Shown here: positions 36,112 through 46,955 of the stretch, one piece after another
Layout of the letters: every line of letters starts with the position of its first letter
Position numbering within the stretch: the stretch's first letter is position 1
DNA from: Chimonanthus salicifolius
Lineage: Eukaryota > Streptophyta > Magnoliopsida > Laurales > Calycanthaceae
DNA: 64,000 nucleotides
Assembly: GCA_013350335.1 (NCBI GenBank)
Contig: CM023537.1
Coordinates: 51,096,608 to 51,160,607 of the forward strand
Reading direction: 5' to 3'
The notes under the pieces: model-generated
Database searches by the model: none
What the model saw: only the letters and a program-made list of their open reading frames with translations
What the model was told of the DNA's origin: nothing
Made by a program: the position numbers and the translations under genes

Positions 36112-36119
36112 TATAATAG

Positions 36120-36360
36120 ATCGTGCGATCGATCTTCAAACTAGAGGTCGACTGTCAAAATTTCGACCTTTCAGTTAAAATCAATCGGACGATCCTCTGA
36201 GATCGTGCGATCGAACTTATATGGGTATTCAATTGATCAGATGATCCCACGTGATCGTGCGATCGATCTTCATAGTAGAGGCCGACTATCAGAATTTCGA
36301 CCTCTCAGTTAAAATCAATCGGACGATCACATTGGATCATCGGATCGATTGAATACGCTG
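36120..36360. repeat. GATCG-rich tandem repeat
   Basis: A unit beginning GATCGTGCGATCGATCTTCA recurs at about 36121 and 36255 (period about 134 bp). Both copies share CGACTGTCA/CGACTATCA, ATTTCGACCT and CAGTTAAAATCAATCGGAC. CGATCG and GATC words are strongly enriched, unlike the AT-rich surroundings. Confidence 0.7.
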
Positions 36361-36559
36361 TTAGGATCAATCGGACGAAGCTAAAATGAACTGTCTGTTC
36401 AATTGCACAATTCTATGCGCCTAAGATCGATCGATCGAAACGAAAGTGAACTGCCTGTTCGTTCGGTCGATTCCACACGGAAGGGCAGAAACGTAATTTC
36501 CACTACGAATTCGAAATGTGGTGTCTGCTGGTGTCTGTATGGGCGGCCTAATTATATTG

Positions 36560-37247
36560 AATGATTAAAAGGTGAAAATTATAGTAGTCAATTCTGTTTC
36601 ACCTCGAAAGAAGCGGGTTTTGTCATGAGTACGAAACAAACTCAAACAGTCATTGGGATTCTTCTTATTTATTTACTAGTAAAAATACAGAGAGATCAAC
36701 TATTGAAAGATCTCAAAAAGAGAAATGTCCATTCATGAAAGGAGATTGAGATGATTGTAAATTCAGATGGTGAAATTCTATGTCTATGTAATCCTGTGGT
36801 GCACAGATAGCCATACACATGCAGTCACAAGAAAATAACAAGAAAATAAAATCGGTCTGATTCTCAAGATATGGATAGAAGTGAAGGTATCTCCTTTGTT
36901 AAAATTTAATACAAATTTTAATGCTATTTTACTCGAAGCATTTATTATAAAATATTATTCGATTTCAAGCATAAAGTACATGTGTAGATGTAGTATTTAG
37001 ATCAGTGACACATGAACGCATAGATGTAGAGGATTGATTAGAAGATCTCTTTTTTTTCTATATATGAAGGGAATGCCTTTAGCATCTTCTTTTGATTAAG
37101 TAACAAAAATATAAGTATTTTTTACATTTCAAAAACGTATTCTTGAAATTGTAATGCAAAAGATACTTATGCATTTTAAAGTGGACATTTTTGTGATTTA
37201 ATTTAACAAAAAGCTTACAGAATGTCTCCTTTAGAAAAAAAAAAAGG
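36560..37247. other. No gene seen
   Basis: AT-rich spacer without recognisable coding sequence. Confidence 0.5.
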
Positions 37248-38940
37248 TGTTTGAATCAATCTACACAATCTATCCTATTTGATGCGGAACTAGCTTGCAA
37301 CTTGACAGAAAAAAATAGAATTGTCTGCAACTTGGCAAAGGTAGGAGAAGATAAACAAAAACAACTAGTATTTTCTTATTCAAATCATAATATCGAAGAG
37401 GTGTGTCTCTCCTTTACATCCATCTGTATTTATAAGAAAACAAACACACGAAAATAGAAAAAGACTCAGGTTGGAAGGCCACGAAAGTGGTTTTCATCTT
37501 CTACAACTTCTAAACTTGTTTAAGACTCCTAAACAAACTAGGAAAGCCACCGACCTAGTTTCCTTACTAAAACAGGGACTCTTGATCCTAGATAGGATAG
37601 TACAAAATAAAAATAAATACGAAAATACTAAATACTCTTTGTAAGTTCTGCGTGTCTTACATCATTCCTCCGGTTTTGAAAAGAACTCGTCCTCGAGTTG
37701 AAATCGGCAAAACAAAAGCATCGATCTCAAGGCACTAAACAGAGGTGGAGACCAAGGCCGTAAAGGAGAATGATGAAGCTTGTAATTGCACAACTTGCAA
37801 GCATCAACGGTGAGAGCTTTCTTTTTGTAGGACGAAGAAGCGAAGGAATGCAAACGGGCGCAAGCACGGACGAACCAAGCTGATCGCGAAGGGGTCTTCA
37901 TATGACATGGAGTGATGGTATAGTCCTGAGGGTCTGATAATGGACAAGGCACCAATGAGAGGATAAGAGGTGGGCAGGATAATGTACGAATAACCATAGA
38001 TGAAGTCTTGGTATCCGTAATGGGATCGGGGTTGGGTATGGGAGAGGTTTGGGTAATTGGCGGTGGTGGGGGAGGTGGTGAAGGTGTTGGTGTTCATGGC
38101 GTTGGTGGAGGTTCAATACTTGTCGGTTGCATCGACTGTGGCGCCGACAACACAACTGGCTCTTTCTCCAATACAAGTAATATATGTGGGTCACGACTTC
38201 TGGAGAAGCATACATGAACTCTGAGTCTGACTCTGGGGCATGCACGAACTCTGATGGTGACTTTGGAGAAGTCGGCATGCATCTCGAGGAAGCGGACACG
38301 TATTTTGAGTTTTTGTTCACCTTCGTCCTGTCTCTGTATTTTCTGTCGTGCAATATTTCTTTAAATTGTTGTAAAAAATTTTGAAAGTCAAATCGCACGT
38401 CAGAGAAAAGTTCTTTAATCTCAGCTCTGGTAATATACTTGTTACAATTATGGGTCGCCATTGAGTCCACTTGATGCCACGGGTTGAATCGGTTCGGGGT
38501 TTGAAAAGAACTGGGTGACTTAGGCGAATGGAAATAGGAAGGAACTGTGTGGTAGTTATAGGGTTCATTATATCGGTTAGATGGGTATGTGGTGTTAGTA
38601 GATGGTAAGTATGAGGAGGACCGGCTAAATGGTTTAATGGATGGGTGAGGTGGGACCCAACGATAAGACATGAAAATATGTCAAATTGTGCACATCGCTG
38701 GCAAGGGATCGAATGTAGGCAAACACTAGTCAATCAGGGTCAAACACTAGTCACATCGCAAAGGTGGGCCATGGGGAAAAGGATTAGGTGGGTTTGAAGT
38801 TGTTGGGTAGTATGGTCAAACGAGTGGAGGAAGGGCTAATAAGAGGGACTCTGGATCTTAGATAGGATAGAAAAAATTAAAAATAAAAATAAAAATGAAA
38901 ATACTAAATACTCCTTGTAAGCTCCGCGTGTCCTACTTCA
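37248..38940 (-). mobile_element. Internally deleted Gypsy-like LTR element
   Basis: The 3' LTR (37661-37248, minus strand) starts TGTAAGACACGCGG and ends ATTCAAACA. It is preceded by a purine-rich tract reading CCGGAGGAATGA. The start of the other LTR (38940 to about 38838) repeats GACACGCGGAGCTTACAA, GAGTATTTAGTATTTTC and CTATCCTATCTAAGATCC. The rest of that LTR is deleted. Just before the purine tract the minus frame ends L-E-D-E-F-F-S-K-P, a typical tail of plant Ty3/Gypsy polyproteins. Protease, reverse transcriptase and integrase are absent, so this is a non-autonomous remnant 83 bp downstream of the Ca2+-ATPase stop. Confidence 0.65.
37898..38671 (-). CDS. Pro/His/Tyr-rich ORF of unknown function in the Gypsy-like remnant
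   Basis: A 257-codon frame with a real ATG at 38671 (M-S-Y-R-W-V-P-P-H-P...). The first 75 residues are rich in Pro, Ser, Tyr and His. A charged segment with I-T-R-A-E-I-K-E-L-F follows, then low-complexity sequence. It lies where gag would start in a minus-strand element and could be a gag leader, but I recognise no domain. Overlapping frames in this area are shadows. It may well be non-functional. Confidence 0.35.
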   Translation of the reverse strand: MSYRWVPPHPSIKPFSRSSSYLPSTNTTYPSNRYNEPYNYHTVPSYFHSPKSPSSFQTPNRFNPWHQVDSMATHNCNKYITRAEIKELFSDVRFDFQNFLQQFKEILHDRKYRDRTKVNKNSKYVSASSRCMPTSPKSPSEFVHAPESDSEFMYASPEVVTHIYYLYWRKSQLCCRRHSRCNRQVLNLHQRHEHQHLHHLPHHRQLPKPLPYPTPIPLRIPRLHLWLFVHYPAHLLSSHWCLVHYQTLRTIPSLHVI

Positions 38941-39023
38941 CCAATAATGTAAATTCTGTCATAGCAACAAGAAATAATGACCATTAGAACTGAGAATTGT
39001 ATAAAGTACAGATATGGTCATTC

Positions 39024-42000
39024 CTATCTTGAGGACTTGAAGTGCTTACAATGCTTGAACACGCCGAAGAATGGTTTCTCAGGTACTGGTATGCACTTGA
39101 CTAACCAAGCAATCGGCCAAGATATTGCTGCCATTCCAACGCAGGCTCCCCACTGTACCCAATCTAGGCCTTCTGTATCTGCAAACTTCTTGAGAAACTC
39201 CACCATCAACACTTGCAAAACAATAGTAATGGCGATGATCCCAAGAAACAACCGGTTCTTATGAATTCCCTGGAACACATTCCTCTTCTCTAACTTCCTT
39301 GCATTGAACTCATTGAAGACTTGACATAAAACAAAAGTGTTGAAGATGATGGTCTTGTTGACTCTCTCATTGACATGGAAAATCTGTTGTCCCTTGAATT
39401 GCAGTGTCAATAGGAGAGAAATTTGGTATAGAGCTTGGGAAATGAGGTTTCTCCACATGATGTTTGTTATAAGTGGATCTGTTCGACCCACCGGCTTTTT
39501 ATCCATCAACTCTGGGGTGGGACGCTCTGTAGCCAAGGCCAATGCACCCAGAGCATCCATTATTAGGTTCACCCATAGCAATTGGACTACTGTGAGTGGG
39601 ACTTCACCAGCAGAGATTGCTGCAATGAAGTTGATCACTAAAGCTGCTACATTAACTGTAAGCTGGAATTGGATGAACTTTTGAATGTTATTGTAGACAC
39701 ACCTTCCCCACCTTAACACAGTGACCACTGAAGCAAAATTGTCATCCAAGATGACTATGCCTGAACTCTCTTTTGCCACTTCTGTCCCTTGGATTCCCAT
39801 AGAAAGTCCAATGTCGGCTTCCTTCAACGCTGGAGCATCATTTGTACCATCTCCGGTGACTGCAACAACATGACCTTTCTGTTTCAAGCATTTTACCATT
39901 AAGAGCTTGTCTAACGGGGAGGACCTGGCCATCACACGGATTTTATCCACCACTTTCATCCTCTGTTCATCTGTGTAACTTCGAAATTCTTTACCTTCCA
40001 CAACTACTTCACTAGAATCATGATCGGCTGTGAGTATCCCGCATTCGACAGCTATGGCTTTTGCAGTGAAAACATTGTCTCCAGTTACCATTTTGATGTT
40101 GACTCCCGCACCTGTACAAGCTTCCACAGCTGCTTTGACTCCAGGCCGACAGGGGTCTTTCAAGCCCACAAGCCCCAATAATGTCAAACCATCTTCCTCA
40201 AGCTTTTTCACATTTCCTTCATCATGATTGTTGATTTTGTCTTCCTCTAAGATTTGTTTGTGGGCAAAAGCAATGCACCGGAGACTATGAGCTGCCATAC
40301 CTTGGATAACTTGCTCCAACTTCATCCTTGTTTGCTTATCAATGGCTTTTATGGTCCCATCCTTCTCATAGCAGTTGGTACACATGGTTAATATCATTTC
40401 GGCTGCACCTTTCCAATGGACGTGTTCAGACATATCACTTGTCTTCTTCACCAAAACACCACTGCGCTTCTTCTCAGAATTGAAGGCTTCAATTTGAATA
40501 ATGGTGAAGCTCTGCTTCACCTTTTCCACATCCATCCCCAATTCCAACACGGCCCAAGAAAGAATTGCCTTCTCAGTTGGGCTACCTGAAAACTCAGGTG
40601 GTGAAGCTGAATTGGGTCTATAAACACTGCCAGTTGTGTTCAGACCAACAGCTGCACGTATCAAGTTGAGGATTGTTGGGGCTATTAATGAGATGTCTTC
40701 TATTGCAGCTTCTTCAACAACCCAAAACTTTGTTACCTTCATCTGATTCAATGTCAAAGTGCCGGTTTTGTCAGTGCAGATGGTAGTGGCTGAGCCCATT
40801 GTTTCACAAGCTGAGAGTTTTCGAACCAAAGCATTGTCAGCCATCATTCTCTTCATAGAGTAAGCAAGGGTAAGAGTAACTGCCAGCGGAAGACCTTCTG
40901 GAATTGCCACCACCACTATAGTAACAGCAGCAGCAAAAACACTTGTCACCGAGTTAATCACCTCTCCAACTTTTGTTTTCTTTCCATTGAATTCCCGATT
41001 TCCATTATCATCTTCTGTGTTCCCTGTGAAGTAACGAACCAACAATACAACAAGAACAACAAAAGCAACAGCCAGACCAACCTTTCCAATATACTTTGTG
41101 AGTGTGTTGAGACGAGCTTGCAGAGGCGTTTGTTCTTTGACATCGTGATTGATTGAGCTCATCATCTCACCCCATGTTGTGTTCATGCCCACAGAAGTTA
41201 CAAGCATGGTGGCAAATCCATCGACCACCTTTGCACCAGACAATAGAAATGGGTTGCTGCTAGCGTTCACATTCACATGATCACTCTCGCCTGTCATGCT
41301 TGACTCATCCACTTCTAAGGAATGGCCAGTCAAGAACAGTCCATCAGCGGGAATTTGATCACCGATCTTGAGGCAGACCACATCTCCTACAACAACATCA
41401 AAGACAGATATCTGTTGGCGCCGACCATCTCTCACGACATCAACAGTGATGTCGTTGCTCTTGTTTGACAGCTTCCTAAACTGACTGGATTGGCGGAAAT
41501 TGCTGACAGAGCTGACAGCAACTACTAGGAATACTGCTATGAATATGCTTCCACCATCATACCACCCTTCTTTGATTCCATGCTCTTTGATCCCAAATGC
41601 TAGAGACATCACTGCACAGGCCAGGAGGATGAGAATCATGTGGTCTTTGAATGCTTCCATGATGAAGTAGAAGAAACTCTTCGCATGTGGTTTCTTGTAT
41701 GTGTTTGAACCGAATACCTCTTGCCGGCCATGGAGATCATCGGCATTTCCCTGAATTCCCTTCTCTACATTGGTTTCAAGGGCTGCAGCAATTCCGTCAA
41801 CTCCTCCAAGTCCAGGAAGAGAATCAAGCTCCTTGTCCTTGACGATTTTGGTGACTGTTTCTGGGTTGATATGCAGGAATCGAGAATTTGTTCCATCCTC
41901 TGCTTGTTCATTGCAGTGGACATTGAGGGTGGTATAAGACTGGTTATGTGAGATAACAGAGTGGACTTGTTTTTTCTTCTGGGCCAATATCTCATCAATG

Positions 42001-42140
42001 AGTGATAGCATTACTCTGTAGGAATATATGGCTGTCAAAGCTCTGTGCCATCTCTTGCATGATGGATTCGGCGTAGATGACCTTCTACTAGCATTTAAGA
42101 ATATCACAGCTGCAATGTCTGTAGGGATTGAAACATCCAT
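39024..42140 (-). CDS. ACA12/13-like: Autoinhibited P2B-type Ca2+-ATPase, ACA12/13-like
   Basis: Intronless gene of 1038 codons for a calmodulin-regulated Ca2+ pump that exports cytosolic Ca2+ using ATP; ACA12/13 relatives act mainly at the plasma membrane. The N-terminal tail carries the usual basic, Trp-containing calmodulin/autoinhibitory segment around Trp31 (K-R-W-H-R-A-L). P-type signatures are complete: T-G-E-S (283-286, actuator), P-E-G-L-P (from 414, M4 ion-binding), the phosphorylation site D-K-T-G-T-L-T with Asp457, K-G-A-A-E (577-581, ATP binding), M-V-T-G-D-N, and G-D-G-T-N-D-A-P (from 763). Hydrophobic segments match ten transmembrane helices. No stops or gaps are visible, and the length is normal. 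Lack of introns fits the ACA12/13 branch; most other ACA genes have several. The start is the first ATG, preceded by a (GA)n leader. The assignment to ACA12 or ACA13 is from memory. Confidence 0.96.
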   Translation of the reverse strand: MDVSIPTDIAAVIFLNASRRSSTPNPSCKRWHRALTAIYSYRVMLSLIDEILAQKKKQVHSVISHNQSYTTLNVHCNEQAEDGTNSRFLHINPETVTKIVKDKELDSLPGLGGVDGIAAALETNVEKGIQGNADDLHGRQEVFGSNTYKKPHAKSFFYFIMEAFKDHMILILLACAVMSLAFGIKEHGIKEGWYDGGSIFIAVFLVVAVSSVSNFRQSSQFRKLSNKSNDITVDVVRDGRRQQISVFDVVVGDVVCLKIGDQIPADGLFLTGHSLEVDESSMTGESDHVNVNASSNPFLLSGAKVVDGFATMLVTSVGMNTTWGEMMSSINHDVKEQTPLQARLNTLTKYIGKVGLAVAFVVLVVLLVRYFTGNTEDDNGNREFNGKKTKVGEVINSVTSVFAAAVTIVVVAIPEGLPLAVTLTLAYSMKRMMADNALVRKLSACETMGSATTICTDKTGTLTLNQMKVTKFWVVEEAAIEDISLIAPTILNLIRAAVGLNTTGSVYRPNSASPPEFSGSPTEKAILSWAVLELGMDVEKVKQSFTIIQIEAFNSEKKRSGVLVKKTSDMSEHVHWKGAAEMILTMCTNCYEKDGTIKAIDKQTRMKLEQVIQGMAAHSLRCIAFAHKQILEEDKINNHDEGNVKKLEEDGLTLLGLVGLKDPCRPGVKAAVEACTGAGVNIKMVTGDNVFTAKAIAVECGILTADHDSSEVVVEGKEFRSYTDEQRMKVVDKIRVMARSSPLDKLLMVKCLKQKGHVVAVTGDGTNDAPALKEADIGLSMGIQGTEVAKESSGIVILDDNFASVVTVLRWGRCVYNNIQKFIQFQLTVNVAALVINFIAAISAGEVPLTVVQLLWVNLIMDALGALALATERPTPELMDKKPVGRTDPLITNIMWRNLISQALYQISLLLTLQFKGQQIFHVNERVNKTIIFNTFVLCQVFNEFNARKLEKRNVFQGIHKNRLFLGIIAITIVLQVLMVEFLKKFADTEGLDWVQWGACVGMAAISWPIAWLVKCIPVPEKPFFGVFKHCKHFKSSR

Positions 42141-42158
42141 AGCAGGTTAGAAAGATAG

Positions 42159-42161
<3 letters not shown>

Positions 42162-42197
<36 letters not shown>
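42162..42197. repeat. (AG)n microsatellite in the Ca2+-ATPase 5' leader
   Basis: About 17 AG units starting 22 bp upstream of the start codon. On the transcribed strand the tract is CT-rich, a frequent feature of plant 5' UTRs. Confidence 0.85.
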
Positions 42198-42200
<3 letters not shown>

Positions 42201-42339
42201 TGATCCTTTATGGGATTTGGATAAGAGGACCAGCCAAAAGAAACAATTCAGAAAGGATTGGGAAACAGTAAGAAGTTTGGGTACGTTGAAGTCTTTCTCA
42301 GGCTGAAACCAACCACAGCTCGGAAGAAAGTTCTTTCCT

Positions 42340-42375
42340 TATCTGTTGTGCATCTTCTTATACATTTGGTGCGAA
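42340..42375 (-). promoter_or_regulatory. TATA-like box upstream of the Ca2+-ATPase
   Basis: The minus strand reads AAATGTATAAGAAGATGC about 215 bp upstream of the ATG. It is the best TATA-like match before the gene. The position is plausible for a promoter with a 150-190-nt leader, but there is no independent support. Confidence 0.3.
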
Positions 42376-42849
42376 GCTTCATCACTCCTTTAGGATTCTT
42401 TCCTGGAAAAAGCACTTCGCCCGTTCTGCAAGGTACACGTTTGCTTCCCCATGTTATTTTGACTTGGTTTTTTTTTTTTTTAATTGCGGCCTGATATTTA
42501 ATTCCCGTCGGTCTACAAATTTTATTAAATTTAAAATAGAGATATTCTAAAAGAGCTTTCATACTTTTATTTAAAATAAAAAAAAAACTTCATTATGTTA
42601 TGTATTACCGGAAAAGCCTTCAACATTTTATTATTTTTTTTTTTAAAGTTCTGGTATCCTTTTAACACAGTTTACGTGGATTTTCATCTATCATTTCAAA
42701 ATTGAAATTGTACTATTCCATTCATTTGTGCCAATGAAAATAAAACATTTTAGATTTGTTAAAGTATAAAATTTCAAACATATATGATATTTTTATCTAA
42801 TTTGATTTTGCAAAGTTCAATTATTATTTCATGGCACTTGAATCAGAGG

Positions 42850-43215
42850 TGTGTTAATATCGAAATTTGATGGCCGATAGGATATGTAACAGCCTACATA
42901 GCTGATATTCCTTCTACATCTTGGCTCAAAATATCGGCTAATATCTCGAATATTGGCCAAGTTTTTTTTTAAAAATAAAACAAATCAAAATCGGAGCTGG
43001 GTTTCACCAATATATTCGTCGATATTTGGCCATATCGACAAAATATCGGCCGATATTATGTATTTTTTAAGAAAAAATATGTTTAAAAAAAAATCTATTT
43101 TTTTATATTTTTAATTCAGATAAAATTAAATTAAAACCAGCTGATTTTTGAAAAGAAAAAAAGGAGAGAAAATAAGTTAGGCCGGTATCTCCTATGGACA
43201 AATTTTGAACCCCCG
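42850..43215. repeat. TATCGGCCGATA-family repeat, second subfamily
   Basis: It shares AATTTGATGGCCGATA, ATATCGGCCGATATTATG, TATTTTTTAAGAAAAA and CCAGCTGATTTTTGAAAA with the repeat at 24470. It ends in CAAATTTTGAACCCCCG, similar to the CCCC(T)-type ends of the hAT-like copies. It lies about 700 bp upstream of the Ca2+-ATPase. Confidence 0.5.
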
Positions 43216-45235
43216 CATTTGATAAAAGGCTAAAAATTTCATAGAAGGATGAACTTAGATATTTTAGAAAGATGTCTTGTTTAGTTACCTATATTTGGTT
43301 AAGGATTCTCTTTGTTTCAATTAATCACATGCTTTAAGGATTTTACTTATTATTTTCAAAGTTGTCAGTTGAGAATGTTGTAAATCCTATTTTTTAAGAC
43401 CAGGTATCCAAGTGTTTCACACGCTGGTTACAGAACAAAATATATAAAACTTCTTTCAAAGTATTTTAGTTAGGACGAGTGTACAAAATAAATTTATTAA
43501 ATATTCTCAAATGAACACCAACTTAAATTAGATTTAAAATCTGAATCTAAATAAAAAATATTGTGAAAGTCGTATGCGGCCTGTGGGAAGTGTGAACGTT
43601 GCAGTCTTCTCCATTTGTTAATATCCCATTGTCAGGCGGCAGCGGCAGCTGAAAATTACAGTACGTCACGTTCAATTCTTTAAATTATAGAAACGAATTT
43701 CTTAAAGAAATTCAAAGGATTGGGATTATTTTATAAGTTGATGAATGCATGGAGAAGTTTAACATTGGAAATTGATTTGTTGTAAATCGTCACTAATTTT
43801 AGTAAGGTATATATTTAACTCATTTTTTATACTATTTTTTTTTGGTTCTATGATAGAAGAAATTCACGATAATATTAAAGAAGTACGAGAATATTGGATA
43901 AAATTTCAGTACATGTTCCTGTAAATCACTTTTTATGATTAAATTTATTTCAAAATTTAAACTTACATCGACATATACTTTTTGCTGGTCTAATCTCATG
44001 TCATATAATTAAGTCAAAATAAGTTTAAAATTTCATGTTATGTCTAAAGTTATGAAATAGTTAGGCTGAAATTTCGTGACTGAGATTAGATTACTAGTCT
44101 AATCTCATGTCAGAAATTTCAGCCTAAATACTTCGGCTTGGGTATAAGTTGAAATATAAATATCAAATATATCTGTAATTTTTTGAGAATATTATGTTGA
44201 TCAAGTTTATGGACGTTAGATAGTCAATCAGTCTATAAAAATAATTTGTCAAAAGATTAATCTTAGATTGGTGGGATAAATGGTTTAGATGATAATGATA
44301 ATGTCTGGTATAATTATAGGATTTATAGGATAAAATATATTTTTAGATCTACTCAATAACAGAATTTTTTATTTTTATTTTTATAAAGGCTTTTACATAT
44401 TTGAAATATATTTGTGATGACTAATGTTGAAGCTGTTTTATTTTGACGTAAAAACCTTTTATTAGTTCATCTATCTCTTAATAGCCTAATGAACAGGTCA
44501 TTGTTAAGGGGGAAGCTTTAGTATTTAAATAAATTTAGAAAATATATGTTATCTAACAATGGTTAGCTATAAAATATTATGCCACTTAAAAATTCTTAAA
44601 AAACACTACAATTTCATATCATTGTATAGCTGTCGCTAAAAGTCAATTGAAGAATGTTACTTTAATTAAAATTATATAAAAGGTTTTACTGATAAATGCT
44701 ATGTGGGGCCTAGTGGAACCCACTATCCTATATTTAAGATTTACATTTTTTTAAATCAAAATTTAGGACTAAAGATCATTAGCCATTGAATCAAATAATC
44801 AAAATTAATAATGAGATTATCACTAATTTGAATACATTTAAATGGATTAATGACCTGATCTTTAGTCCTTTTTATTCCAGAAGATTCTGGTACCCTGCTT
44901 TAATGTTGCGAGATACAATGATCTAATATAAAATGTATTTTTTAGATAAATATTGTGAGAAATTTCTTGTGTACATCGGAAAGAATCACATCAATATGTA
45001 CATTTACTTAACAAAATTTAAAAGGAACAATATAATTGATTCTTTACCCCTAACATATGCATGCAAAATTGAAAATTTTTGTAAGACTTCAACAAAACAA
45101 AACTGTTGTAAGCTGCCAAAGTGTAGGGGAGAACCTCTCTATATTGTAGATAACTTGGCAATGGATTAAGTTGGGTTGGGTTGAGATTATTCGAGTTCGG
45201 TCTATTTTGGATATTGTTAAATGGGTTTAGTTGAT
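43216..45235. other. No gene seen; AT-rich
   Basis: Strongly AT-rich with stops in all frames. A short stretch of TTGGGTTGGGTTGAG near 45170 is a scrap of the GGGTCGGGT family. Confidence 0.5.
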
Positions 45236-45397
45236 TTTTTTTATTAATGTGTAGAAAACTCAGATACTGTCCTACTAAAATCTCCACGGATGAGTTTACT
45301 ACTTCAAGGCACACGAAAGTTAGGCCATAGGGGGTTTGAACCTGCAATCTCCTGCTTCCTGAGGCAGGAGGAAACCAGTTGAACATACACCCATAGG
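45236..45397 (-). repeat. tRNA-derived SINE-like repeat
   Basis: On the minus strand: an A-box-like GTGTATGTTCAACTGGTTTC, a B-box-like GCAGGTTCAAACCCCC, a body with AAACTCATCCGTGGAG, and a tail of A and TAA units. The layout is the same as the SINE at 12632, whose body reads GGGCTCACTCGTGGGG. Confidence 0.6.
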
Positions 45398-45399
45398 TT

Positions 45400-46590
45400 C
45401 AGGTTCAGGATATGATTTACCCATTTACATAGTAAAGGAGACTTTTATAATAAGATATGTACTAAGATTAACCCTTAAATGGGTATAGACTTTGTTTAGT
45501 TGCATTGTTGCGTATAGACGAGTCAATAATTGGGTTAGTCGAGTCTATTCATTTATTTTCGAATTTGAGTCGAATGTATCATTTATAAATGAGTTTAGAT
45601 TAAGTCAATTCATTTACCCAAACGGATAGAATCAGGATTAAATCGAATAATCAGATCCGATAAAATTTTGCTACTATCTCATACTAAGCGCAGGTTAATA
45701 GCCCTTCACACCATTAAGTTAAGCTGATGAGAAGGTATACATATGGAGCTATATATATTTTTTATTTGTGACATTAGATCTTACTTTGACTTCAAGGACT
45801 TCATACATTTAATTTACTCTTTCAAAAATCCTTGAAAATATTTATCTAAATATTCTTCACATTTGACATATTTGTCATTAAAGAGTTGAAATTTTATATT
45901 TTAAGACTAATGGTTAAGAACAATTACAAGATAGATCCTAAACTTCTTTCAAAATAGAATAGGAAACTTCGTGTACATTTACTATGGTAAATACCTTTAA
46001 ATAGTTGGCCTAGAATTTCACAAATATTAAATGTGTTTGAAGACCCAAACGACGTCACATTTTGCTCAAATTTGACAACTGAAGTGTCTTATTTATTTCT
46101 TAGACTAGGTTGAAAATGATATATAACATATGTTTATATTAATTAATTATATTGAAAAAGCATTAGTTTTAGATTAGTTATATCAACATCTAACTCGTTT
46201 AAAATTTTAGTAATTTAATTTAAAATATTCTGCAATTAAATTTTGTAGGTCGGAAATGGGTGGTGGCTGTTGATACTTAGTGACGAAGGAAAAAGAAATA
46301 TATTCAATTTTGACTGGATACGAAGAAGACTTTGACTATTCTTCAACCGCGTGACAGCCCAACAACCTTTTACTTTCCACGTTCCAGTTTCCACTTTCCA
46401 TCGTCATCTTAGGTCGATCGAATAACTTTGTGCCAACTTCATTTCTTTTGCTTGTGTTTTTCCCTTGCTTAATTTTGAGAACCGATATCTATATTAAAGG
46501 TTTTGGTTAAGGTAAACTATATTTTCTTAAATTTCGATTTTAACTCTATTGAGTTAGATAGTTTGGCTGCATTTGGATGAAGGATAAATT
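45400..46590. other. No gene seen; AT-rich
   Basis: No recognisable coding sequence. Degenerate GAGTCGAAT/GAGTTTAGATTAAGTC words near 45530-45660 may be an old repeat. Confidence 0.45.
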
Positions 46591-46597
46591 GAATAAG

Positions 46598-46938
46598 ACT
46601 GAAACTTGGGTCGAGTGAGGTTGGATTTTAATAAATACAACTTCACTCATGTCAAAAATTTATTGAATCTGACCCGATCTGACTTGAATTACTCAATCCG
46701 ACCCGATTTGAATTGCTGACTCGAGTCAACACGCGTGGTATTTTATAACTTAGTGTACGCGAGTCGAGTCCGGTTACGCCGTACGCCGAGTCAAGTTAAA
46801 TTAATTTTAAATTTCTCAATCCAATCCACTCCAAGTTTCATACATGTTTTTATTTTCCAAACTCAATTCGACCCAAAATTTTCAAATAAATAACTCAAAC
46901 CCATTGATTTCTCGAGTCAGTTCATATAGTCACCCTTA
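46598..46938. mobile_element. GGGTCGGGT-type MITE, diverged copy
   Basis: It starts GACTGAAACTTGGGTCGAG and keeps the family order (GGTTGGATTTTAATAAAT, TTATTGAATCTGACCCGA, TTAATTTTAAATTTCTCA, ATTTCTCGAGTCAG). The right end is worn. Confidence 0.5.
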
Positions 46939-46955
46939 AGAGTGAGTAACTAATT

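Larger units (their letters stand above)
35285..36548. mobile_element. Second long-TIR Mutator-like element
   Basis: The ends GGCCGCCCATACAGACACC and, from the right, GGCCGCCCATACAGACACC are identical. The inverted arms extend for about 200-230 bp (through GGAAATTACGTTTCTGCC and CAGTTCATTTT...). The flanks TAATTAAA (35277-35284) and TAATTATA (36549-36556) match at 7 of 8. The interior has a minus-strand frame (35887-35609) whose F-T-S-L-E-A-A-T-L-Y pattern vaguely recalls plant retrotransposon/PTTA-like domains, plus GATCG-rich repeats. No transposase is recognised. Confidence 0.7.

Noticed and set aside
42248..42562. Opposed frames upstream of the Ca2+-ATPase
   Set aside because: They overlap the presumed promoter/leader and have no domain similarity.
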